In this document: positions 54,716 through 64,000 of the stretch, one piece after another
How positions within the stretch are numbered: the first letter of the stretch is position 1
Layout: the number at the start of each line of letters is the position of its first letter
From: Mantis religiosa
Lineage: Eukaryota; Arthropoda; Insecta; Mantodea; Mantidae
Length of the DNA: 64,000 bases
Direction of reading: 5' to 3'
NCBI GenBank assembly: GCA_030765055.1
Contig: CM060958.1
Span: forward strand, 108,550,127 to 108,614,126
Program-made: the position numbers and the translations under genes
Notes under the pieces: generated by a model
Told to the model about the DNA's origin: nothing
Seen by the model: only the letters and a program-made list of their open reading frames with translations
Databases searched by the model: none

Positions 54716-54920
54716 TTTTACGTCCTGCAACGACGAATGAAATGGGTGAAGCGATGCGCAATTGAGTCCGTGGTTCATGGAGCTTAGAGTTACCCGACAT
54801 TCGTCTTTCGGGATAAGGGGAAACACCGGAAAAATTATCCAAATAACTCACCCTGAGACCAAGATTCTAACTCGCACCTCAAACGTGAGGCAGACACGCT
54901 ACCATCCATGCCAGCGAGGC
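54716..54920 (-). mobile_element. SINE-A
   Basis: Minus-strand copy (TTTACGTCCTGCAACG start, CGACATTCGTCTTTCGGG body, CCAGCGAGGCAGGCG head) missing the GTTAAGTCATATCGG segment. Confidence 0.8.
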
Positions 54921-55494
54921 AGGCGTTGTCCAAGGGATGTTAATAGTTGTTCGTCGAGTTTTGGATTGAAAAAAACTCTAGCATCTCGATGTCCGAGTTG
55001 CTTGCTCTACTCCATAATTGAAATAGATATGAAGGTCGGGGGTTGCAACCCGGCGGAGGGTGATATCTTTTTTTTCTGGAGTAAGAATCCTTATTATGGC
55101 TTCCTTTGAAAGGAAGCCATGTAGAATTAATTTGTAGGCTTAGTAAGCTGTTTAAAGGACGCTGAAAAATTTGAATTGATTAATTGAGATTCCCCTATTT
55201 TGTATTTTTCTTACTTTGTATTTGAGACAAATTGAAATTTAAGACATACAGTTACTATGTGTGTGCAAGCGCCGTTTTGGATGTACACACTTTTTCCATT
55301 AGTGTCTGCATGCGACATCCAGCTGGAGGTTTTGGTCTCTGCATGTTTATGTACTGGCTACACGCGCGGTCCATGTCTTCATTGCCTTTTTCTTTCTGTC
55401 GCTGAACATTTACTTTGCAGGCTTTATATGTATTGTGTAAGTAATGGCAAAAGCTAGTGAAATAATCTATAAAGTGTGTTCATAGAAACACACC
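54921..55494. other. Unassigned sequence
   Basis: No features recognised. A hydrophobic 66-codon frame at 55257-55457 has no known domain. Confidence 0.4.
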
Positions 55495-56145
55495 GAGCGG
55501 AATGGCTCAGGCGGTTTCGTCTTTGGCCCGCATTAGCGAGGTCCGGGTTCGATTCCCGTGGCCAACCTACCTAACTCATTGGCTTTTTAGGGGGGTTTTC
55601 CGGGTCGCTAGACGAATGCTTGGTAGGTTATTTACATCTCCCGAAATCCCTGTCCCTCCATTTCATTTCCATTATGATTTGACATTTCTCATCTGGTAGT
55701 CTCTTTCAGGGTACAAGTGTCGGCGAGTGTCTCGGCGGTGCATGGCAGGATGATATGTTCTGAGGAAAACTGCTTCTTCCTCCGGTAGGTTGGTTGCCGG
55801 ACTCCGCTCCTCTGCTGGGACCATTTCGAGACCGCCAGCCAGGGACCTTTGATTCTCGGATCACCTGCCTTGGTACCATTAGGGCTCGGCTGCTGGGCTC
55901 GTTACCGTCCCGTTGTAGGGAAACGAGTTCATTCTCCTGGCCTGTCGAGGGAAGTCTCTAGGCAAGTAAATTGTAGGGACCCTGCCCTCTGTACTGTCGT
56001 GGCTCATTGGGTCGGCCGCCCTTTGTCTCCTTCGCCTCATGCTTCCTCCCGGAGTGCCTCCACTTAGGGCATAGGAACAATGGGCCAAGCAGGTGGCCGA
56101 CGTACCGTATCCCCTCCGTAATGAAATCCCAACCCCACTCACAAA
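55495..56145 (+). mobile_element. Repeat-B, full-length reference copy
   Basis: Best complete plus-strand copy. The tRNA-like head (GGAATGGCTCAGGCGG A-box region, GGGTTCGATTCCCGTGGCC B-box region) is followed by every body landmark to CTCCGTAATGAAATCCCAA. No poly(A) or TSD visible. ORFs over it are read-through. Confidence 0.85.
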
Positions 56146-56239
56146 CTTAGCACAGTAAGCTCCAAGGAAAACTTTTGGACTCTGTTTAATGAAATATCAC
56201 AACTCAGATGTAATACTAACAAGAATGTTAGCAGCGGAC

Positions 56240-56690
56240 GCCACCGAGATAGGTGGCACCGTAGAACATGTGCAGTTCTCATTGGGAAGTCACGGGTTCG
56301 ATCAGAGGGCTTTTAGATTCTTTTCTCTGTTTCTTTTGTGAATTTTGGGAAGATTAGTTACATTCCCCGAATCTTCTAACTCTCTATTTCATCTCATTAG
56401 GTTGGCTGTTTCAGGGCTGTAATTGCCATCCAGAAATATCAGCGTTGCATAGTAAAGAAAGAGGATGGTCTCTGTAGATCTTCGTTCTGCGAATCTCTGA
56501 CGGTCCATAAACCCCCCCACCACCCGCAGTGGAATGTGTGAGACTACAAGGGACAGGGGACCCTGTTACACTGCCATTCGGGAGTTTAAATCTGAAATTG
56601 TAAGACCTTTCTCTCTGCTGCCATGTTCTCTAGGTCCAACAACCCTCTATTTCCCCTCAGGGGCATAGTTAGAATATATCTTCTATAGAT
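56240..56690 (+). mobile_element. Repeat-B-like variant
   Basis: The head CACGGGTTCGATCAGAGG, TACATTCCCCGAATCTTC and GGCTGTTTCAGGGC are shared with Repeat-B. The second half instead resembles the 8940-9390 variant (CTGAAATTGTAAGA). Confidence 0.45.
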
Positions 56691-57580
56691 TATCTCATCT
56701 CTCACTTCTTATCTGGTCGTATTTCAACAGCACACCACAAGGAAGAACAGTTCATGACCAGGCATAGAAATTCTTAAACAATCAACCTCAAGTTAACTAC
56801 AATAGTTGAATGTCGCTTTAAGACAACTGTAAATGAATTACAACGAAACCTCTGTACCAGTTCTCAAGAATTCAACATAGTCGACATTATACTAACCTGA
56901 AGTTCTACCAACCTTACAATGGGATTTAGTAGTATTGAGATTAGGTAGGATGAATTACGTAAAGTTGGGGACAGTTAGAACAACGTGCAAGGAGATATCC
57001 CCTTATTTTGCAAATGCTGTTTGCAAACAACGCTTCCCAGGGTTGCAGTTACTAATACAAAGCTTTTTTTTTGTAAATAGGACGGTTAGTAAGCGTGGAA
57101 GACTTATTTAAGCACTGAAATGGTACCAAATACGCATAGGACTTGTCTACATAGCTACTTAAACCGAACAGGAACGTTCCTGTATCACCAAACTAGCAAC
57201 ACAGTTGTAATTGCTTTATATATTACCTAGTTATACGTAATTCATGTATATACGTAATTCACAGTTATACGTATTAAATTTCAATGAAAGCTTTTTTTTT
57301 AGAAATTTTACATAGTGTTTCGTAACCAGGGTTATTCGTTAATACCTTACTGAGTTTTTCAAAAGCAATACCGTGAATCTCTGAAGACAACGTTACCGAA
57401 ATTTCACCTATCAAAGAAAGTGAATGTCCCAAGGTTTTATTTCGAGCTTCCAACTGTATTATAGTAACAGGTATTTTGGAGAAACCCTTATGGATGTACT
57501 CTGTCTTATCTTGGTTGCCAATATAAGCAGAACATTCCTGTATATTGGGAATGCTGCTTGCATCTTCTGCATCTAAAGAG
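56691..57580. other. Unassigned sequence
   Basis: No features recognised except a short direct repeat of TATACGTAATTCA near 57232-57265. Confidence 0.4.
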
Positions 57581-57582
57581 TG

Positions 57583-58833
57583 CGAGGGTGGCCTGAAAAG
57601 TTTCCGAGATAAATAAAGATAGAAGATATTCTTTCAAATATTTTTTATTTCTTACCTTTTAACATAGTCTCCTTGTAACTCTATACACTTCTGCAAGCGA
57701 TGCTGCCATCTCTGTAGCCCGTCCAGTTGTTTGCCTCTTCATTTGACAAATATCTCTCTCCTCCGAGCGCAATTTTCAGATGAGGAAACAGAAAGAAGTC
57801 GTTTGGGGTTCTGGTGAGAAAGGCGGATGGTCAAGCAGTTCAAACCGTAATTCGTGGATTTTCGCCATTGCAACCGCTGAGGTGTGCGACAGTGCGTTGT
57901 CTTGGTGAAATAGGATTTCCTTTTTCTGCAAATGTGGCCGTTTTCCAGCAAGTTCTGCCTTCAGCTTGTCAATTAATGATGCGTCGTACGCTCCTGTAAT
58001 GGCTTTTCATGTTTGAAGATAAAAGATTAAAACAACTCTATGACTATCCCCCCCCCCAAAAAAAAACAGTCGCCATCCCTTTCCCAGCCAAAAGAAACTG
58101 TTTTTGCTTTGTTTTTGGAGCCGATTGCCCCTTTGCAGTCCACTGTTTGGACTGTGTTTTTGTTTCGGGCGTATAATGGTATATCCAAGTTTCATCTACA
58201 CTAACTAATCTGCGTCATAACTCGGATTTATTGCGCCTAAACTGCGCCAACAGAGCGTTGGAAATGTTCATTCGAACACATTTTTTGTCTAACACGGCAC
58301 CCAAAGCGCGGACAGTTTTCTCATGTCTAAATGTTGATTTAATATGTGACAAACACGTTCTTTTGACATATTCATAGCCTCTTCTATGTCGCTTACTTTA
58401 ATTCCGCGGTCGTATAGCGCTATTTGGTGAACTTTGCCGATGTTTTCGTCGGTAATTGCAGTTATTGGAGGTCCCGAACGTTCATCGCCTCCCAAGCTCT
58501 TACGGCCACGTTTAAATTTAGCTGCCAAAAATCTCACTGCACTAAATGATGGTGCAGAGTCCCCATACATAGAATCCAAATCATCTTTGATTTGCTTAGG
58601 CGTATTTCCTTTCAAAAACAAAATTTTATGACAGCTCGATACTGATCTTATCCATTTTCATAAAGACACTCATATCAATTCACTCAAATGACTGTTACAT
58701 AACAATTGAGCGTCCAAAATGGATGTTACTCTGGTGAGAAACTGTCAACAGATAAACAATGAAATTCACTAGCTTTTATTTACGAATGCTGTCATCTACA
58801 TGTTGAGGTAGGAAACTTGTCACACAACCCTCG
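57583..58833 (-). mobile_element. Mariner with both TIRs, reverse strand
   Basis: Ends CGAGGGTGGCCTGAAAAG at 57583 and its mirror closing at 58833 (ACACAACCCTCG). TA follows on the right (58834-58835), and TG stands in for TA on the left, so one target base has mutated. The size of 1251 bp is close to that expected for the family, with a ~57-bp gap relative to sister copies near 57730. Confidence 0.85.
57690..58661 (-). pseudogene. Mariner transposase, least-broken N terminus in the window
   Basis: The 110-codon frame 58289-58621 covers FLKGNTPKQIKDDLDSMYGD, KRGRKSLGGDERSGPPITAI, IEEAMNMSKERVCHILNQHL and MRKLSALWV, the two helix-turn-helix DNA-binding motifs and linker. A shifted region follows with DETWIYHYTPETK-like sequence near 58180 (first Asp) and a C-rich slip giving GGGDSHRVV. 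LFHQDNALSHTSAV near 57900 holds the second Asp, and a small deletion removes the NYFAEKNAEYY stretch. The N-terminal Met lies near 58655. Confidence 0.8.
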
Positions 58834-58835
58834 TA

Positions 58836-59539
58836 CAACACCATTTTTACTTCACTGAAGTGTTCTGTGTTGTATGAGACAGCCTTTAAACAAGAACCCC
58901 ATCGAGTTAAAACTGGCTGAGGAAGTAAAGACAAATTTGAAAGGACTTCATGAAATTTTTGAACTCTAATCGTAGCAGCAGAAACACTTTCTTTACGCTA
59001 GAGAAGGAAGATCCACTCTTTATATTGGTTTCTAACTGTTTGGAATGATGGTTGTTAGAATGATGGCTAGGAGTGAAAATTTATTTTGAAATTTACGGGA
59101 TAAAAGAAGTAAGCAACACCCGTATTTCAACAAACAAAGCATTTATAAGCATTTTTCTTAGAAATCCGGGCTCTAGATTTAAGTAATGTTTCCTCTTCCC
59201 ATGAATGTACGTATAAATCAGGTTCAGTTGTAATTAATGGCAACTAGGGTCATATCTTACCCGAGTTTCTTCTATAAACAATATTTGGCATCGATGCCAA
59301 CTTAACAGACGAAATGTCACTAAATGTAGCCAGAATGCACTGAGATGCGGTAAAAACAACTCAGTTGGATTTTGGTGAATTCCAATGAATTGCATTCTCA
59401 ATAAATGCAAATTGAATATTTATTTAGGTTAACAAATAAAATAGCAAACTTTTGTAAGATTAGGATTTAGCGGAGTGAAAAGGGAAAGTCGTGTAATGTT
59501 AACACATGAGAGTTTATCTTCCTTCCTGTGTTTTGGCAG
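58836..59539. other. Unassigned AT-rich sequence
   Basis: No features recognised. Confidence 0.4.
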
Positions 59540-59714
59540 AAATGTGGTGTTGCAGAGTCTACCTGACCGTGGCCAATCCGGTACGGCCCACACTGTACAG
59601 GTCTTGTGGTGGGGGATTCCAGGTCTCTGGACCATATCTCTAGCAGCATCAGTACTGATCCAGAGCCGCTCGCATTCTACACGCAACGCGTGCTGCATTC
59701 GGCTCAACTGCAAG
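59540..59714 (+). other. Candidate host exon
   Basis: A GC-richer 175-bp island in AT-rich DNA, preceded by a pyrimidine-rich acceptor (CTTCCTGTGTTTTGGCAG, ending at 59539) and ended by CAAG|GTAAGC, close to the donor consensus. One frame is open throughout (PDRGQSGTAHTVQVLWWGIP...). I recognise no domain, and it may be untranslated or non-coding. It is the only segment that looks more like an exon than a transposon. Confidence 0.3.
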
Positions 59715-61699
59715 GTAAGCTTCTTACTTCTCTAATCTCAAATTTGATACATTATCTTTATTTTTATATCTCTATTTTTCATGTTTAGAGCGAAACCCTC
59801 GTTTTCAAATTGTAAATTTTATATAATTTAAATAAGATATATGATTAACTGTTAATGGTTTTATTAAATTTCTATCTACAGAATAATTAGAGATTCCAAA
59901 TTACTCATTCATAATCAAAGTAGCTAAATATTAACTATTTTATTCGGAAAACACTTCACTACAAATATGGTACTAGTGTATTCAAGATTTGCAAATAATA
60001 AAAGTCGAAGAAAGAAATCCTTCCAGCAAAATTTATATCTAAATAATGTCAATACTTTTTCTGCACATTTGAAATCAGCAGAACTATTTAAATAATTTTT
60101 GTTTCCTCAATTTATATGCCATATTTAACATTTAAAATCATGTCGGCAAAATTTTATTTGAAACAATTGCCTATTGGCAGTGATATATATTCGTTCTCTA
60201 TTTGTGCAAGTTTGAGTTTGTTTACAATAGAATTTATTTCTAAATATTAAATTAATACATACATTTGCACTCTTACACATATCTCCAGACCCCAGAGTGA
60301 ATGGGGAACAATCCTGCTAAAAGAAAGTCCCCAAGGTCTGATCTTGGATCGAACCTCATACCTTTGGTTTTAGAAGTGCACCAACTGACCTCAGAGGCTG
60401 TCAAAATAATTGCGTTATAGCCGTGACATTCGTTATGTAAAGACTTAGGGAGAAACATTGACTTCTGAAAACGAATTTTAAATCTTGTTTTAGCTGTAGA
60501 GTACGAACTATTGCTTGAAAATACTAACCTTATCTACTAAACTACCAACAATGGGAGTAAAGTATCAACGTTTAAGAGGGCTATGTGTATTTTATAGAAT
60601 ACAAGGCACTTTTACCGAGCTTTGTGAGTTTTTACCACATCTTAGATGTGTATAAGGAAGTGCACTGCAATGTTTGGCACATACATGTGAAGTTATGCCT
60701 GTATTATGCACTTTAAAACACAAATTTAAGTTATTTTATGAAACGTGCTCCACACGATGAAATTTTTGTTACTTTAAAACAGGATTTCCTATTTATTTTC
60801 CTTGTTGATCCACAGAATAAATTTACTAAGGAATGTAATTTAAATTCTTGTGTTCAATTCTGAGCTGTTGCTTTCCTGAGAAATTTATGCTTATTAAATT
60901 TGGATGAGCTTAGTGGCATAGCACGTTTACCTGGAACTAATAACTGTACAGTAGCTTTTAGTTAGCAAGTACTGAAATCTGAAACTAATAAGTTAAAAAT
61001 TGCACCGTAAAGAGCAGTAGAAACTCTTGTAATTATTAGCCATAGATATTTCACGTATGGAATTAATTTAACTATTATTTACAGACTTTCTAACATTTTC
61101 GCAGATAAATGCCGTCTAGAAATTTGTTTAAAAATGTGAGAAATATTAAAGAAGTTGAAATGCGTGACCTAAATTCCCGCACAAGATTATTCAGACCATT
61201 TAATTCCCTAATGTTTATTACGATGACAGAAACTTTGTCAGGAATGCATTCCTAGAATGCGAGTCCATATGATACTACGTCGCCACCTCACTAATAATTT
61301 TTGATACTATGCTTCCCCAAATTTCACCGATAGACCCCTTTGAATTTACAGAGCAGTATGATTTTGCTTATAACAGTTTTAAAGAAGTAAATTATTAGAT
61401 ATAATTTAACTATTATATTATTAAGGGCTATTTCCCGTTCAAAGGCTACTTAAATGTAGGATCTGTATCGTGACAGTCATAAAGAACTTTTACTGTAAGC
61501 AAGTAAAGCAAGTATGAAACCAACTGAAAATTATAAAAAAAGGAATTATATTAAATAGCTGCAGATGTTTCGAAAGCTAATGCCAGACTTCATTATTTTA
61601 TTTGTTATTCAGTTTGGGATCCTGAGGACTTAAATATATTTTAAATTTAGTTATACCTGTTTTGCCAAAGTCAAAGCTGGACTGAAAAGGAATTATTAA
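59715..61699. other. Unassigned AT-rich sequence, 2 kb
   Basis: No transposon landmarks or credible open frames. This is the longest quiet stretch in the window and could be intronic if the neighbouring exon is real. Confidence 0.45.
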
Positions 61700-62016
61700 G
61701 GAATTTTTCATTCTGGCTCTAATCATTCAAACCTTAGCCTACACACGGCTAGTGTGGAAGAAATGATTATTTCCATCAATTTACCCAAATGACATAGTGG
61801 TTTAACTATGAAGTTTGGGAGTTACATACTTACAGCATAGTAAGTCGCCACAAAGGTGCTTGTCTCATAGTATATGAGAACCCTTAGTGGTCTACCGGGA
61901 ATCATACAAGTCAGTTGGAGAATTTAATGTCATGTCGGCATGTTGGCAATAGTAGCTCAATTGGTCAGAGCAACCGCACGGAGAGCGGGAGATCCGTGGT
62001 TCCAATCTTGGCTAGA
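61700..62016 (+). repeat. Repeat-G unit, forward
   Basis: Landmarks CCTACACACGGCTAGTGTGG, TAAGTCGCCACAAAGG, GTGGTCTACCGGGAA, GAGAATTTAATGTCATGTCGG and a tRNA-like module from about 61943 (GCTCAATTGGTCAGAGC). The module is cut off at TTGGCTAG, where unrelated sequence starts. Confidence 0.8.
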
Positions 62017-62755
62017 TTACATAAGATTGATTTGCGTTCAGTAGGTCCACTTGTAGCCAGAAAAGTCTGTGAACATTGAACATGTCCAGAGGTATAAAGT
62101 TTAATAGCATATATATCTACAAAAGTTAACATAAGACACTTATTATAGTGTACAGGCAATATGAACAACAATATGGAAAACAAAGCAGGGATAATTATAT
62201 ATGATACAAAATCAAACACTTTTTAATTCACCTTTCACTTGGCTTATGCCAGTACGTCTCAACCTTTTTACAATGGATACCATTCTTGTTATTTCTTAAA
62301 AAATAAACTTTCAACATGCATCAAAGATATATTGGTAATGATTTGTCATTGGATCAGTTAGATACTACTTACAGAGCTACAGAAGCATTATCAGGATAAT
62401 TTGTCATTCAGATAATCTTGTACAGAATAAAAATGTTTTGAGCAAAGGTACTCCCTAATAGCATTTTTAAAAGCACCGAAATTATCAATTTTTTTCTTTA
62501 AGAATATTAGGAAGAACACCAAATATTTTGATAGTTTCATAATACACACCTTTCTGGAAGCAAGAAAGTTTAGCACTGGAATAATGGATATTATACTTTT
62601 GTCTAGTGTTTATTCTGTGAATTACATTATTTGTTGCAAATAAGGCACGGCTGCATACAAAGAATTTTAGGATCGAGAATATATACATGAAAGGAAGCGT
62701 TAATATCTTCAAACTTCTAAAAAGATCTTTAGAGGAGCATCTGTTGTGGGTGTTA
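62017..62755. other. 740 bp of unrelated sequence between two Repeat-G units
   Basis: Separates the end of the first unit (GGCTAG) from the resumption at TATGACATTGAATTTTTCAG, which is exactly where the family continues. It is therefore probably an insertion into a two-unit array. AT-rich, no class signs, no clear TSD beyond TAG. Confidence 0.4.
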
Positions 62756-63095
62756 GTATGACATTGAATTTTTCAGTCTGGCTCTACTCATTCAAACCTT
62801 AGCCTACACACGGCTAGTGCGGAAAAAAATTATTATTTCCATCAATGTACCTGAATAACATAGTGGTTTAACTATGAAGCCTGGGACTGAAATACAACAT
62901 AGTAAGGCGCCACAAAAGGTTCAGTTTATGAGAACTCCTAGTGGTCTACCGGGAATCATACGAGTCAGTTGGAGAATTTAATGTCATGTTGGCCATAGTA
63001 GCTCAGAGGTTTAGAGCAACTGGACGGAGAGCGGGAGATCCGTGGTTCAAATCCCGGCTATGACATTTAATTTTTCATTCTGACTTTATTTATTC
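62756..63095 (+). repeat. Repeat-G unit, forward, second
   Basis: Continues the family after the interruption and ends with a tRNA-like module at 62992-63064. The D stem is intact (GCTC/GAGC) and B box GGTTCAAATCCCGG is present, but the anticodon stem is lost. Confidence 0.8.
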
Positions 63096-63486
63096 GAATT
63101 ATTAATTGTTGCCATAGGTGCAAACGACACATCTATTGCAACACAGATTTAATGTTTAAGTCAACCTCGAGGAATGTATATATCAAATGTATTTCCTTAA
63201 CTGAAAAGATTAATTAAGAAATTTGAAGCGAAAAAGCACCAATAGCAACAAACAGAAACAACGTAAATAAACACAATACTGCAGTTATCCAAAACTTCTT
63301 CAGCAAAACAGAAATTATATAAATGGTGCAGTAATATATGTACATATTTGCACAAAATTTTATTATTGCATGAATGCATACCAAAAATTACCTTTACGTA
63401 AGTGCTTTTTGGTTATTTCTGTTTGTAAAGCAGAACTAGGAGAGTGTGTGCCAGTGCAGTATAAACACAGGCACACGCAAACTTTC
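63096..63486. other. Unassigned AT-rich sequence
   Basis: No features recognised. Confidence 0.4.
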
Positions 63487-63841
63487 CGCTGTTATATGCA
63501 TAGTGTCGCGAACACATTGTTGAGGCAAGGCGGCGCGGCCGGGCGGTTCAAAGAGAAGGGCAGTGCAGTGCGGAGATAAAAGCCGTCTTGATTGTTTGAG
63601 AACATTCCGGATAGTGAGTAATCTAAAAATGGGAGCCGCCGCCTGCCAGAATCAGTCGGTAATTGGACACATGCGCGTGAACAGCTGTGTTTGTGGTCGA
63701 TGACCTTGCAAGTTATATTGTGTATGTGACGTAATTATGGCCTGTAAATGTTGATAAAAGTGTGTTTCTACCGAAATAAACAGCAACTTTTAGGGTTTGT
63801 AACCTGGACTTTTAATTTCACGAACCCACAAGGTCACAATA
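63487..63841 (+). mobile_element. Solo-LTR-like block 3
   Basis: TGTCGCGAACAC start, GAGATAAAAGCCG TATA-like box at about 63574, GTGTATGTGACGTAAT, CTACCGAAATAAACAGC polyadenylation-like signal, and an AACCCACAAGGTCACAATA end, all in the order of block 2. About 355 bp against 450 bp for block 2. Flanks ATAG/ATAT are an imperfect duplication. No internal domain attached. Confidence 0.65.
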
Positions 63842-64000
63842 TACTCAAGCAAGCAGGTTTTCCTGAAAATGGTGTCTTGGATTGAGGAGTCGTCAAATCA
63901 TTGCTGGTCAGGTTTCCATGTCAGATTTTTGGGTGAAATGCAATACGAGTACTTTCTCTATTTATCAAAGAACAATGTGACAATATATGATTATTCTACA
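63842..64000. other. Unassigned sequence to window end
   Basis: No features recognised. Confidence 0.4.

Noticed and set aside
56503..56525. C-rich run as a regulatory motif
   Set aside because: A short homopolymer in a diverged SINE-like repeat, with no other support.

Overview
This 64-kb window looks like non-coding nuclear DNA from an arthropod, most likely an insect. The evidence is AT-rich sequence, no bacterial-type gene packing, no convincing host protein gene, and a dense pile-up of insect-style transposable elements: mariner, R1-, jockey- and RTE-like non-LTR elements, piggyBac-, hAT- and Harbinger-like remnants, and many tRNA-derived SINEs. A cockroach or termite is my best guess from the style of the SINE and mariner families, but this is inference only.

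Family names used here are local. SINE-A is about 240 bp with a tRNA-like head and a GTAAATTAC-poly(A)-like end. Repeat-B is about 620-650 bp with a tRNA-like head. Repeat-C is GC-rich. SINE-D is about 346 bp. Repeat-E is a short tRNA-like repeat. Repeat-G is a tRNA-like module in tandem units of about 300-330 bp. SINE-H is about 236 bp. Repeat-I is an AT-rich repeat.

Layout. 0-12 kb: a twin-primed-looking Repeat-G insertion, Repeat-B with nested Repeat-C, a truncated mariner, SINE-A with a 13-bp target-site duplication (TSD), a Harbinger-like Myb/SANT remnant, a mariner pseudogene, a solo-LTR-like block and a foldback mariner. 12-16 kb: a 3.33-kb element with 28-bp terminal inverted repeats and a 7-bp TSD, containing another solo LTR and a piggyBac-like remnant. 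17-24 kb: SINE-A and Repeat-B copies, an R1-like retrotransposon with an internal deletion, hAT-like and other transposon pieces, and SINE-H nested in Repeat-I. 25-33 kb: non-LTR remnants and a 730-bp (TTA)n tract between oppositely oriented Repeat-G arrays. 33-45 kb: a 1.7-kb mirror-image mariner, a retroelement ORF1 remnant, a 5'-truncated jockey-like element with poly(A) and a 13-bp TSD, and a mariner split by SINE-A. 46-59 kb: two further mariners (one split by SINE-D), RTE-like pieces and SINEs. 59-64 kb: mostly unassigned AT-rich DNA with two Repeat-G units, one candidate exon and a third solo LTR.

No genes here work together as a pathway. All recognisable coding sequence is broken transposase or reverse transcriptase. 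The value of the window is its nested insertion history, with at least nine TSDs readable directly, and a few unusual structures: the Repeat-G composite, the flanked TTA tract, the foldback mariners and the unclassified 3.33-kb element.
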